Positions 36,719-45,109 of a DNA stretch of 64,000 nucleotides are shown here, piece by piece (within the stretch, counting starts at the first letter, position 1; the number at the start of each line of letters is the position of its first letter). The stretch covers positions 62,285 through 126,284 of the forward strand of contig DCJK01000021.1 of assembly GCA_002320005.1 (NCBI GenBank), read 5' to 3'. The position numbers were made by a program, and so were the translations under genes. The notes beneath the pieces were generated by a model that saw nothing but the letters and a program-made list of their open reading frames with translations, searched no databases and was not told the origin of the DNA. Source of the stretch: Firmicutes bacterium UBA1702. Its GTDB lineage: Bacteria > Bacillota > Clostridia > Peptostreptococcales > Anaerovoracaceae.

Positions 36719-36747
36719 ATTCTATATAAAAAGTTATCCACAGGCAA
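36719..36747 (-). promoter_or_regulatory. dnaA promoter with an internal DnaA box
   Basis: Minus strand -35 TTGCCT (36747-36742), 17-base spacer, -10 TAGAAT (36724-36719). A perfect DnaA box TTATCCACA (36734-36742 on the plus strand) fills the spacer, so DnaA binding would block the polymerase and give autorepression. Confidence 0.65.
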
Positions 36748-36808
36748 GCATGAATTTTATATATTGTAAAATAAATAATCAATAGAGTTATCCACATAGT
36801 GTGGATAA

Positions 36809-36884
36809 AATTATTTGTGGAGCTATGAGCTCCGTCAAGAACGCAAAGCGTTCGAGACAATAAACCACCCGTTTTAAGGGTGGA
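36809..36884 (+). mobile_element. IS200/IS605-type relic: tail of tnpB with hairpins
   Basis: A plus-strand frame reads WSYELRQERKAFETINHPF then stop (36818-36877), which I recognise as like the C-terminus of IS605-family TnpB proteins. The same DNA folds into three tandem hairpins: GGAGCT-ATG-AGCTCC (36819-36833), GAACGC-AAA-GCGTTC (36839-36853) and CCACCC-GTTTTAA-GGGTGG (36865-36883). In these elements the 3' end of tnpB and the right end encode the guide (omega) RNA scaffold. Only this end remains here. Confidence 0.5.
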
Positions 36885-36949
36885 CGCGATTAAAAAGTTT
36901 ACCCATATGTTATCTGATTTAATTAAACTGTATCTGAAACTTAAATACA

Positions 36950-36978
36950 TTGACATTTAAACATTTTTCGTTTATAAT
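36950..36978 (+). promoter_or_regulatory. Consensus SigA promoter of rpmH
   Basis: TTGACA (36950-36955), exactly 17 bases, TATAAT (36973-36978): a perfect housekeeping promoter, fitting strong expression of rpmH and rnpA. Confidence 0.93.
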
Positions 36979-37047
36979 ATCAAAGCATATGTGTATAATT
37001 GGAATTTAGATTTACACAACTCAATTTCAGAAAGGAGAACTTTAAAA

Positions 37048-37182
37048 ATGAAACAGACTTATCAGCCTAAAAAAAGACAGAGAATGAAAGAACATGGCTT
37101 CAGAAAGAGAATGAGCACTAAAAACGGCAGAAACGTTTTAAAGAGAAGAAGAGCTAAGGGCAGAAAGAAACTCACTGCTTAA
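37048..37182 (+). CDS. rpmH: 50S ribosomal protein L34
   Basis: 44 residues, starting MKQTYQPKKRQRMKEHGFRKRM, the standard L34 sequence. AAAGGAG precedes the ATG at 37048; the longer open frame from 36991 begins right at the predicted transcription start and is rejected. Marks the plus-strand arm of the origin. Confidence 0.98.
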   Translation: MKQTYQPKKRQRMKEHGFRKRMSTKNGRNVLKRRRAKGRKKLTA

Positions 37183-37208
37183 TTATTCTTCAGTTCAAAG
37201 GTAAAAAA

Positions 37209-37550
37209 ATGCTGAAAAATAATGTTTTGAGAAAGAATAGCGACTTTAATGCTATCTATAAAAAAGGCAGGTCTGTCGGAGACAGATATCTGGTTCTCTT
37301 TTTAAGGGAAAACGGACTGCCTTATAACAGAACAGGCTTTTTGGCAAGCAAGAAAGTCGGAAACAGTGTGAAAAGAAACAGAGCAAAACGCCTTATGAAA
37401 GAAAGCTACAGAGCTATTTCATACATGTTGCCTGAAGGATACGATTTTATTATAATCGCCAGAAACACTATTTGCGGCAAAAAATGTGCAGAAGTTGAAA
37501 AATCTCTTCTGTCTGCATTTAAAAGGACCGGAGTGATCAAGGAAAAATGA
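37209..37550 (+). CDS. rnpA: Ribonuclease P protein component
   Basis: 113 residues. RNR motif in NSVKRNRAKRLMKESYR and N-terminal LRKNSDFNAIYKKG. Binds the catalytic RNA that matures tRNA 5' ends. Follows rpmH by 26 bases and overlaps yidD by four, the usual order. Confidence 0.96.
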   Translation: MLKNNVLRKNSDFNAIYKKGRSVGDRYLVLFLRENGLPYNRTGFLASKKVGNSVKRNRAKRLMKESYRAISYMLPEGYDFIIIARNTICGKKCAEVEKSLLSAFKRTGVIKEK

Positions 37551-37777
37551 AATATATAAGCAGATTCTTCAGTAAAATTCTTATTTACATAATAAGATTT
37601 TATCAGAAATTTATTTCACCTCTACTTCCTAGAACATGCCGGTTTTATCCTACCTGTTCGACTTATTTTATCCAGGCATTGGAAAAATATGGAGTTTTTA
37701 AGGGTAGTTATTTGGGAATTAAACGAATTTTAAAGTGTCACCCATGGAATCCCGGAGGATATGACCCTTTAAAATAA
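37547..37777 (+). CDS. yidD: Membrane protein insertion efficiency factor YidD
   Basis: 76 residues with the family core RFYQKFISPLLPRTCRFYPTCSTYFIQALEKYG and the C-terminal HPWNPGGYDPL. A membrane-peripheral helper of YidC. Encoded between rnpA and yidC, overlapping rnpA by four bases. Confidence 0.95.
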   Translation: MKYISRFFSKILIYIIRFYQKFISPLLPRTCRFYPTCSTYFIQALEKYGVFKGSYLGIKRILKCHPWNPGGYDPLK

Positions 37778-37792
37778 TGGAGGAAGTCGAAT

Positions 37793-38500
37793 ATGAGATT
37801 ATTGGCAAGTCCATTGGGATATTTACTTACATGGCTGTATGATTTTATCGGCAGCTACGGTATTGCTGTTCTTGTATTGACCGTCATAATCAAGCTGGCT
37901 CTTTATCCTGTATATGCAAAACAGATAAAAGCAACTATGAATATGAGCAAAATGCAGCCGAAGATAAATGAAATCCAGCAGAAATATGCCAAGGATAAAC
38001 AGCTTATGAATGAAAAAATGGCCGAACTGTACAAGGAAGAAGGCGGAAGCATGTATGGCGGATGCCTGCCTATGATTGTACAGATGCTGGTCATCATGGG
38101 ATTGTTTTCACTGTTCAGAAATCCTATGAATTACATAGGATCTGACCAGATGTTATTTGCAGTCCATGAATCCTTCCTTTGGATTCAGGATTTGGCTCAG
38201 CCTGACAAGTGGATACTTCCTATTATTTCAGGTGTGGCTACATTCATTGCTTACTATTTTTCGCAGACGACTCAGGCAGGTGCCAATGCTGATCAGATGC
38301 AGGTAATGAATAAAATGATGAAATATATCTTCCCTGTAATGATACTGCTCATGGCAAGAAGCTATCCGGCAGGACTGGCTCTTTATTGGTCAGGCAGCCA
38401 GATTATGCAGATATTCTACAATATCCGCTTTGCGAGAATGAAAAAGAAAGCACTTGAAGAAGAAAAACATAAGAAAAAGAAAAAGGCAGCGAAAGCATAA
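37793..38500 (+). CDS. yidC: Membrane protein insertase YidC/OxaA
   Basis: 235 residues. A short N-terminus without a lipobox, then five membrane helices with the coiled cytoplasmic hairpin (MSKMQPKINEIQQKYAKDKQ) and PMIVQMLVIMGLFSLFRNP; a basic C-terminal tail KKKKKAAKA. Folds and inserts membrane proteins. The hydrophilic-groove Arg is likely in the second cytoplasmic helix region. Sits in the usual rnpA-yidD-yidC-jag order. Confidence 0.95.
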   Translation: MRLLASPLGYLLTWLYDFIGSYGIAVLVLTVIIKLALYPVYAKQIKATMNMSKMQPKINEIQQKYAKDKQLMNEKMAELYKEEGGSMYGGCLPMIVQMLVIMGLFSLFRNPMNYIGSDQMLFAVHESFLWIQDLAQPDKWILPIISGVATFIAYYFSQTTQAGANADQMQVMNKMMKYIFPVMILLMARSYPAGLALYWSGSQIMQIFYNIRFARMKKKALEEEKHKKKKKAAKA

Positions 38501-38524
38501 CTTGCATTGGAGGAAAATTAAAAC

Positions 38525-39286
38525 ATGTCAATGGATTTTTCTGAAAAATGGGGAACAGATATTGACACAGCCGTTGAACTGGCTCTGGCAGATCTTAAAC
38601 TCACAATTGATGAAGTTGATGTTACTGTTTTAGAGGAACCTTCAAGAGGCTTTTTCGGAATCGGATCAAAACTGGCCCTGGTAAGGGTTGAAAAGAAAAA
38701 AACTCAGGAAGTAAAAGAGCCTGAAAAAAAAGAAAAAAAGACTGTCGAAAAAGCTGAAAAGGCACAGACTCAAAAAACAGCGACACCTAAAAAAGAAGAG
38801 ATAAAAAAAGAAATTGAAGTAAAGGAAGAAAACCTGGTTCCTTGTGAGGATCATGAAGCACTGAGATTTCTTAAAGAAGTAATAAAAGAAATGGGTCTCG
38901 ACCTTGATATTACAGCAAAAAAGGGTGAAAATTCTCTTTACCTGGATATTCAGGGAAAAGACTCCGGAACCATTATAGGTAAGCGCGGACAAACTTTGGA
39001 TGCAATTCAGTACTTAACAAGCCTTGTTGCAAATAAGGAAAGTGAGGTGTATACCAGAGTAGTCGTTGATGCTGAAAATTACAGAGCAAAAAGAGAAAAA
39101 ACTCTGGAAGCTCTTGCAAACAGACTTGCAAATAAAGTTGTAAAAACCAAGAGAAGCGTTAAGCTTGAACCTATGAATCCGTATGAAAGAAAGGTTATTC
39201 ATGCGGCACTTCATGACCATCCAAAGGTGGTTACAAGAAGCGAGGGACAGGACCCATACAGAAGGGTTGTCATTGAGCTGAAATAA
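38525..39286 (+). CDS. jag: RNA-binding protein Jag / KhpB
   Basis: 253 residues. Jag-N domain (1-55; FSEKWGTDIDTAVELAL and RGFFGIGSKLALV), a long Lys/Glu-rich low-complexity linker (about 56-105), KH domain (about 110-175; GTIIGKRGQTLDAIQYL) and R3H domain (about 180-253; NPYERKVIHAALHDHPKVVTRSEG). Binds RNA and in other Firmicutes affects cell division. Follows yidC by 24 bases and is capped by a terminator. Confidence 0.94.
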   Translation: MSMDFSEKWGTDIDTAVELALADLKLTIDEVDVTVLEEPSRGFFGIGSKLALVRVEKKKTQEVKEPEKKEKKTVEKAEKAQTQKTATPKKEEIKKEIEVKEENLVPCEDHEALRFLKEVIKEMGLDLDITAKKGENSLYLDIQGKDSGTIIGKRGQTLDAIQYLTSLVANKESEVYTRVVVDAENYRAKREKTLEALANRLANKVVKTKRSVKLEPMNPYERKVIHAALHDHPKVVTRSEGQDPYRRVVIELK

Positions 39287-39292
39287 ATTAAA

Positions 39293-39318
39293 GGCTGCCC
39301 GAAAAGGCGGCCTTTTTT
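39293..39318 (+). terminator. Terminator after jag
   Basis: GGCTGCC (39293-39299) pairs with GGCGGCC (39306-39312), including one G-U pair, then six T. Separates the rpmH-jag unit from mnmE, only 21 bases before the mnmE start. Confidence 0.82.
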
Positions 39319-39339
39319 AAAGAAAAAAGGAAAGAAAAA

Positions 39340-40710
39340 ATGAGAGAAGATACCATTGCTGCTATTGCAACGGCAGCTGGAGAAGGCGGAATAGGAATAG
39401 TTAGAATCAGCGGGGAAAATGCTCTTGATATATTGAAAAAAATATTTGAACCTGCATCAAAAAGCATAAAAAATCGCATGCTTTCCTACGGTCATATCAT
39501 AAATCCTGAAAACGGAAAGATTATAGATGAGGTTATGTCCGTTTACATGAAAGGACCTCACTCTTATACTGCTGAAGATGTGGTGGAAATACAATGCCAC
39601 GGCAGCAGCGTCTCCTTAAGGAAAATTCTTGAGCTGGCTCTTAAAAACGGTGCGCGTCTTGCAGAAAGAGGCGAGTTTACAAAAAGAGCTTTTCTTAACG
39701 GAAGGCTGGATCTGTCACAGGCAGAAGCGGTTATAGATCTTATAAAGGCTAAAACCGACAGAACTTTTGATGTGGCTATGAATCAGCTTGAAGGAATATT
39801 CTCTGACAGAATAAGAAAAATACGGGAGAATCTTGTGGACATTCTTGTAAACCTTACTGTCAATATAGATTATCCTGATGAGGATATCGAAGAGATAACA
39901 TATGAAAAACTGGAAGCCGACATTTATTCTGTGGAAAGGAATATAAGAAAGCTTCTGGATACTGCTGACACAGGCAGAATCATAAGAGAAGGATTAAGGG
40001 TTTCAATAGTAGGGAAACCCAATGTAGGAAAATCATCCCTCATGAATGCGCTTATAGGACAGAGCAGGGCCATTGTAACGGATATACCGGGTACTACCAG
40101 AGATACAATAGAAGAAAGCATATCTATAAGAAACATACCTGTGGTTCTGACAGATACTGCAGGCATACATTCTACAGATGATCTTATTGAACAGATAGGA
40201 ATTGAAAAAAGCAAAGAAGCTTTTAATAACTCTGACCTTGTTATATTGATGATAGATGCAAGTTCTGCTCTTGAAGAAGAGGATTTTGAAATAATCCGGC
40301 ACACAGGAGACAGGAGAGTGATAGTTCTTCTTAATAAGCAGGACAAGGGATCAGAAGTACACAAGGATGAAATCCATATAAAAATTCCCGGAGCTGTTGT
40401 AATAGAAAGCTCGGTTACACAGGGAGACGGAATTTCCAGGCTTGAAGATGAAATAGAGAACATGGTATACGGCGGGCAGGTGTCCCAAGGAGAAAATCTT
40501 CTTGTTACAAATGTGCGTCACAAAAATCTTCTTGAAGAAGGTAAAAAATGCCTTGAAGATGCCCTTGAAATGGTGAGAATAAGAGAACCTCTTGAATTCA
40601 TTGAAATTGACGTAAACAGATGTTATGAAGCTATGGGTGAAATAATAGGCGAAACAGCAACATCTGATATAATTGACAAGGTATTTGAAAGATTCTGCCT
40701 TGGAAAATAG
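39340..40710 (+). CDS. mnmE: tRNA modification GTPase MnmE
   Basis: 456 residues. N-terminal folate-binding domain (1-120), helical domain, G domain (GKPNVGKSSLMNALIG, DIPGTTRDTIEE, DTAGI, LLNKQDKG) and the C-terminal CxGK (CLGK). With MnmG makes the cmnm5 modification at U34. Its gene is followed by mnmG after ten bases. Confidence 0.96.
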   Translation: MREDTIAAIATAAGEGGIGIVRISGENALDILKKIFEPASKSIKNRMLSYGHIINPENGKIIDEVMSVYMKGPHSYTAEDVVEIQCHGSSVSLRKILELALKNGARLAERGEFTKRAFLNGRLDLSQAEAVIDLIKAKTDRTFDVAMNQLEGIFSDRIRKIRENLVDILVNLTVNIDYPDEDIEEITYEKLEADIYSVERNIRKLLDTADTGRIIREGLRVSIVGKPNVGKSSLMNALIGQSRAIVTDIPGTTRDTIEESISIRNIPVVLTDTAGIHSTDDLIEQIGIEKSKEAFNNSDLVILMIDASSALEEEDFEIIRHTGDRRVIVLLNKQDKGSEVHKDEIHIKIPGAVVIESSVTQGDGISRLEDEIENMVYGGQVSQGENLLVTNVRHKNLLEEGKKCLEDALEMVRIREPLEFIEIDVNRCYEAMGEIIGETATSDIIDKVFERFCLGK

Positions 40711-40720
40711 GAGGACTGTC

Positions 40721-42604
40721 ATGGAAAACATATTTATGGATAAATATGATATTATAGTTGTGGGAGCAGGCCACGCCGGATGTGAAGCGGCGCTGGCAGC
40801 AGCTCGAATGGGAAAAAAGACCCTGATGTTTTCTATCAACCTCGAAGCAATTGCCATGATGCCGTGTAACCCGTCTATAGGTGGAACAGGAAAGGGACAT
40901 CTGGTTAGAGAAATAGATGCTATGGGCGGAGAGATGGGAATAAACATCGATAAAACCTTTCTTCAGAGCAAGATGCTTAATACTGCTAAAGGACCTGCGG
41001 TTCACTCTCTCAGAGCTCAAGCTGATAAAAACCGTTATCATGTTGAAATGAAAAAAACCATAGAAACCACTGCAAACCTTGATATGAAACAGGGGGAAGT
41101 TGTTGAGCTTATTGTTGAGGAAGGAAGAGTAAAAGGCGTTATAACAAAGACCAATACCAGGTATGATGCCGAGGCTGTTATTCTTGCTACAGGAACATTT
41201 CTCGGAGGTAAAATTTTCATAGGCAGCAGTGCCTTTGAAAGCGGTCCTAATGGCTTGGCACCTGCAAAACAGCTTTCTGACAGCCTGAGAAAAAACGGAA
41301 TTATGCTGCGCAGATTTAAAACCGGCACACCGGCCAGATGTCTGGGAAGCAGCCTGGATTATTCTAAAATGCAGGAGCAGAAAGGAGACGAAAAAACTGT
41401 TCCTTTTTCCTTTATGAACGATGAAATCGGCGAAAATAAAGTGCCTTGCTGGCTTACTTATACAAACGAAGAAACACATAAGGTGATAAGGGAGAACTTT
41501 CATCGCTCAGCACTTTTCGGAGGACAGATTGAGGGAATAGGCCCAAGATACTGCCCTTCTATAGAAGACAAGGTCAACAGATTTGCCGACAAGGAAAGAC
41601 ACCAGCTCTTTATTGAGCCTGAAGGACTGGATACAGATGAAATGTATATTCAGGGGATGTCTTCAAGCCTGCCGGAAGATGTGCAGAGAGATTTTTATAA
41701 GACTATCCCGGGTCTTGAAAACCTGAGAATAGTGCGGCCGGCATATGCCATAGAGTACGACTGCATAGATCCTCAGGATCTTAAGCTTAATCTTGAAAGC
41801 AGAAAAATCGAAAACCTTTTCTGTGCCGGACAGTTTAACGGAAGTTCCGGATATGAAGAAGCAGCCGCGCAGGGTCTCATGGCCGGAATTAACGCTGCTC
41901 TGAAGATTTCAGGCAAAAAGCCGCTTGTTCTTGGAAGAAACGAGGCTTATATCGGCGTTCTCATCGACGATCTTGTGACAAAAGGCACTAATGAACCTTA
42001 TAGAATAATGACTTCCAGAGCCGAATACAGGCTTGTTCTGCGACAGGACAACGCAGATTTGCGTCTAACTGAAAAAGGATATGAAATAGGACTTGCTTCT
42101 AAGGAAAGGTATGAAAGATACCTCCGTAAAAAAGAAAATGTTGAAAAAGAGTCTGCAAGACTTACAGAGACCACTTTTGCACCGGGGGAAGTAAATGACT
42201 TTCTTAAGAATCATGGAACTTCTCCTGTCCAGGGACGCGTTTCCATGGCTGAACTTTTGAAAAGGCCTCAGATATCTTACAGTGATCTGGCTGAAATAGA
42301 TAATGACAGCAGACCTCAGCTCTCTTATCATGAAGTCACCCAGCTGGAGGTGCAGATTAAATACGAAGGATACATACAGAAACAGCTTACTCAGATAGAG
42401 AGATTCAGAAGACTGGAAGACAAAGCGCTGCCGCAGGATATGAATTATGACTGTGTAGAAGGACTGAGGATAGAAGCTGCGCAAAAGCTTAATCAGCTTC
42501 GGCCTGAATCCGTAGGACAGGCATCACGAATTTCAGGAGTATCACCAGCTGATATAAATGTACTTCTGGTATATCTTGAAAAAAAGAGAAGGAGCAAGAA
42601 TTGA
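40721..42604 (+). CDS. mnmG: tRNA uridine-5-carboxymethylaminomethyl modification enzyme MnmG
   Basis: 627 residues from the ATG at 40721, after AGGAGG; an upstream in-frame start within mnmE is rejected. FAD motif IIVVGAGHAGCEAALAAARMG; the MNPCNPSIGGTGKGHLVREI-like segment and GTFLGGKI are typical, with catalytic cysteine CNPSIGG and the second in FCAGQFNGSSGYEEAAAQG. Partner of MnmE. Its stop overlaps the TTG start of rsmG. Confidence 0.96.
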   Translation: MENIFMDKYDIIVVGAGHAGCEAALAAARMGKKTLMFSINLEAIAMMPCNPSIGGTGKGHLVREIDAMGGEMGINIDKTFLQSKMLNTAKGPAVHSLRAQADKNRYHVEMKKTIETTANLDMKQGEVVELIVEEGRVKGVITKTNTRYDAEAVILATGTFLGGKIFIGSSAFESGPNGLAPAKQLSDSLRKNGIMLRRFKTGTPARCLGSSLDYSKMQEQKGDEKTVPFSFMNDEIGENKVPCWLTYTNEETHKVIRENFHRSALFGGQIEGIGPRYCPSIEDKVNRFADKERHQLFIEPEGLDTDEMYIQGMSSSLPEDVQRDFYKTIPGLENLRIVRPAYAIEYDCIDPQDLKLNLESRKIENLFCAGQFNGSSGYEEAAAQGLMAGINAALKISGKKPLVLGRNEAYIGVLIDDLVTKGTNEPYRIMTSRAEYRLVLRQDNADLRLTEKGYEIGLASKERYERYLRKKENVEKESARLTETTFAPGEVNDFLKNHGTSPVQGRVSMAELLKRPQISYSDLAEIDNDSRPQLSYHEVTQLEVQIKYEGYIQKQLTQIERFRRLEDKALPQDMNYDCVEGLRIEAAQKLNQLRPESVGQASRISGVSPADINVLLVYLEKKRRSKN

Positions 42605-43311
42605 GAAGCCTCACAGAATATCTGGAAAAAAATAATATTTATTATAACGATGTAATACTGCGCATGTTTGAAGACTACCGCAGTGGAGTTCTTGAAAAAA
42701 ACCGCTTTATAAATCTTACCGCAATTACAGACCCTGAAGAATTTACTTTAAAGCATTTTGTAGATTCTGCCACATGCTGCGGTATACAGGAGTACATGGA
42801 TGCCGATAAAATTCTGGATATGGGTACCGGAGCGGGATTTCCTGGAGTTCCTCTGGCAATTCTTTCTCCCGAAAAGGAATTTGTGCTGGTGGATTCCCTT
42901 AAAAAGCGATTGAAAATAATTGACGAACTATGTTGCCGGATAGGTATAAAAAACGTAACTACTCTGCATGCCAGGGCAGAAGATCTCGCACGCAGAGATG
43001 AGCATAGGGAAAAATACGATTTGTGCCTTTCCAGAGCAGTAGCAAATCTGTCGACCCTAAGCGAATATTGCCTGCCATTTGTAAGGCAGGGGGGTTTCAT
43101 GATTGCATATAAAGGCGCCGAAGCGGAAACAGAGGTTAAAAATGCGGAAAATGCTGTAAAGCAACTGGGAGGAAAATTCCGGCGCACCGTTCCGTCTGCT
43201 TTTTCCGGAGAAGCAGAAGAACACAAGCTTGTTATTATTGAAAAGACAGGCAAGACCCCGTCGAAATATCCGAGAAAAGCGGGAACTCCGGCGAAAGAAC
43301 CTTTAAAATAG
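42601..43311 (+). CDS. rsmG: 16S rRNA (guanine-527-N7)-methyltransferase
   Basis: 236 residues from TTG at 42601, with AAGGAG seven bases earlier. SAM-binding DMGTGAGFPGVPLAI and SLKKRLKII, followed by SRAVANLSTLSEYCLPF. Methylates G527 of 16S rRNA. Overlaps mnmG by four bases. Confidence 0.95.
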   Translation: MRSLTEYLEKNNIYYNDVILRMFEDYRSGVLEKNRFINLTAITDPEEFTLKHFVDSATCCGIQEYMDADKILDMGTGAGFPGVPLAILSPEKEFVLVDSLKKRLKIIDELCCRIGIKNVTTLHARAEDLARRDEHREKYDLCLSRAVANLSTLSEYCLPFVRQGGFMIAYKGAEAETEVKNAENAVKQLGGKFRRTVPSAFSGEAEEHKLVIIEKTGKTPSKYPRKAGTPAKEPLK

Positions 43312-43350
43312 CAATTGAGATAATTTTTTCGTATATTGTTTTTTGCATAG

Positions 43351-43364
43351 CAATCCCGGGAAAT
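43351..43364. promoter_or_regulatory. Noc-box-like palindrome upstream of noc
   Basis: CAATCCCGGGAAAT matches the Bacillus Noc-binding site ATTTCCCGGGAAAT at 11 of 14 positions, with the 8-bp TCCCGGGA core intact. It lies 29 bases before the noc ATG. Confidence 0.5.
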
Positions 43365-43392
43365 GTTACTATTTTCCCAAGGGAGGTGTGTT

Positions 43393-44232
43393 ATGGAAAT
43401 AATGAAAAGAGGGATACCGGGATTTCGTCAAGAACCCGCCGATCAGGGAAAGATAGTTTCTATAGCCGTAAACAAAATAGCTGCAAACCCTCTGCAGCCC
43501 AGAAAAGTTTTTTATGATGAAGCTATAGAGGAACTCAGCGGATCCATTAAAGAGTATGGTGTATTGCAGCCTATAATATTAAGAGAGAACGGAGGCGGGG
43601 AATACACCATAATAGCAGGAGAGAGAAGATACAGAGCGGCGAAAATGGCCGGGCTGGAAAAAATTCCTGCTATAGTAAGAGCTATGGAAGAGCAGGAGGC
43701 TGCACTGGTGGCGCTGGTGGAAAATGTGCAGAGAGAAGACCTTAACTTTCTGGAGGAAGCCAGAGCATATAAAAAACTTATTGACGACTTTGGACTTACT
43801 CAGACTGAGGTGGCAGAAAAAGTTAACAAGAAGCAGTCTACTATATCAAATAAGATCAGAATTCTGGCACTGCCAGAGGACATTCAGGAAAAGATAATAG
43901 TAAATAATCTTACAGAGAGGCATGCGAGGGCGTTGCTTAAACTTCATGATGAGGAAGACAGGCTGAAAATAACCCAGAGAGTAGTAGCAAACAGCCTTAA
44001 TGTAAAGCAGACAGAAAAACTCATCGACGATCTTCTGATAAAAAAGGAGGCAGCCGCAAGAAAGAGAAACAAGATAAATTACATAAGTTACAAAATATAC
44101 CTTAATACAATACGTAAGGCATTCGGACAGGTAAAGGAAATGGAAAAAAATGCCAGATGGTTTCAGGAGGATAAAGGGGATTTCCTGGAAGTTAAGATTA
44201 TTTTACCTAAGAAAGACAGATGTTTCACATGA
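43393..44232 (+). CDS. noc: ParB-family nucleoid occlusion protein (Noc-like)
   Basis: 279 residues from the ATG at 43393 after GGGAGG. N-terminal ParB domain (AANPLQPRKVF, IIAGERRYRAAKMAGLEKIPAIV, ENVQREDLN), central HTH (LTQTEVAEKVNKKQSTISNKIRIL), basic C-terminus. Position between rsmG and parA-parB is that of noc in Bacillus; paralogous to the parB two genes on. The Noc-box-like site before it supports this, but it could be a second ParB. Confidence 0.85.
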   Translation: MEIMKRGIPGFRQEPADQGKIVSIAVNKIAANPLQPRKVFYDEAIEELSGSIKEYGVLQPIILRENGGGEYTIIAGERRYRAAKMAGLEKIPAIVRAMEEQEAALVALVENVQREDLNFLEEARAYKKLIDDFGLTQTEVAEKVNKKQSTISNKIRILALPEDIQEKIIVNNLTERHARALLKLHDEEDRLKITQRVVANSLNVKQTEKLIDDLLIKKEAAARKRNKINYISYKIYLNTIRKAFGQVKEMEKNARWFQEDKGDFLEVKIILPKKDRCFT

Positions 44233-44246
44233 AACATCTTCTTTTT
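44218..44246 (+). terminator. parS-like palindrome that doubles as the noc terminator
   Basis: TGTTTCACATGAAACA (44221-44236) differs from the ParB site TGTTTCACGTGAAACA only in the central dinucleotide (CA for CG). The palindrome extends to 10-bp arms (44218-44227, 44230-44239) and is followed by TCTTTTTTA, so it can also form an intrinsic terminator. The noc stop codon (44230-44232) is inside it. Confidence 0.7.
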
Positions 44247-44337
44247 TATAGTAAACAACATAAATTTAGCAATAAATATAGCAATAAAATAAAAAATATT
44301 ATATAATAGCACCAGACGCAAAAAAGGAGGTTTTGTT

Positions 44338-45108
44338 TTGGGAAAAGCAATAGCAATATTCAATCAGAAAGGCGGCGTGGGAAAAACAACGACCAATATA
44401 AATCTTGCTGCATGCCTTGCCCTCAGAGGAAAGAAAGTTCTGGTGCTTGATATAGATCCGCAGGGAAATACAACAAGCGGCCTCGGAATATCCAAAAGAG
44501 ATCTGGAAGATACCATTTATAATATTATTGTCGACAGCGAATATGATCCAAAAAAAGCTGTAATGCATACAGATGTGGAAAATCTGGATCTAATTCCTGC
44601 CAGCGTTGATCTTGCGGGTGCCGAAGTTGAGCTGGTACAGATTGAAGGAAGAGAAAAAGCATTAAAGACGGGTCTTGACAGAATAAAAGGCGAGTATGAC
44701 TATATATTCATTGACTGTCCTCCGTCACTGGGACTTCTTACAATAAACTCACTTGCCGCGGTAGACAGCGTGCTTATACCTATACAGTGCGAGTTCTATG
44801 CTCTGGAAGGCGTAAGTCAGCTTGTAAGCACTATAGATCTCGTAAAAAAGAGTCTCAATCCGTCATTGGAAGTACAGGGAGTTATATTAAGCATGTTCGA
44901 TGGAAGAACAAATCTTTCAGCTCAGGTCGTCCAGGAAGTAAAGAAATATTTCGGAGGAAAAGTATACACAACGGTTATACCGAGAAATGTAAGGCTTGCA
45001 GAGGCGCCAAGCTATGGTCTTCCGATAACCGAATATGACCCGAAATCAAAAGGAGCAGAAGCTTATATGGAATTTGCTGAAGAATTCCTCGAGATGGAGG
45101 AGGAGTAA
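44338..45108 (+). CDS. parA: Chromosome partitioning ATPase ParA/Soj
   Basis: 256 residues from TTG at 44338, seven bases after AAAGGAGG. Deviant Walker A KGGVGKTTTNINLA, Walker A' DIDPQGN, Walker B FIDCPPSLG. Dynamic partner of ParB; in Bacillus it also controls DnaA. One base after its stop lies the parB start. Confidence 0.95.
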   Translation: MGKAIAIFNQKGGVGKTTTNINLAACLALRGKKVLVLDIDPQGNTTSGLGISKRDLEDTIYNIIVDSEYDPKKAVMHTDVENLDLIPASVDLAGAEVELVQIEGREKALKTGLDRIKGEYDYIFIDCPPSLGLLTINSLAAVDSVLIPIQCEFYALEGVSQLVSTIDLVKKSLNPSLEVQGVILSMFDGRTNLSAQVVQEVKKYFGGKVYTTVIPRNVRLAEAPSYGLPITEYDPKSKGAEAYMEFAEEFLEMEEE

Positions 45109-45109
45109 T

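Larger units (their letters stand above)
36680..36947. other. oriC upstream DnaA-box cluster
   Basis: Between dnaA and the rpmH promoter. Perfect DnaA boxes at 36734-36742 and 36788-36796 (TTATCCACA) and an inverted one at 36800-36808 (TGTGGATAA); the last two form an inverted pair three bases apart. An AT-rich stretch lies at 36750-36787. With the dnaA-dnaN cluster, it makes a bipartite origin. A transposon relic occupies 36809-36884. Confidence 0.8.

Noticed and set aside
36991..37047. Longer N-terminus for rpmH
   Set aside because: L34 starts MKQT; the upstream codons lie at the transcription start, and AAAGGAG precedes the ATG at 37048.
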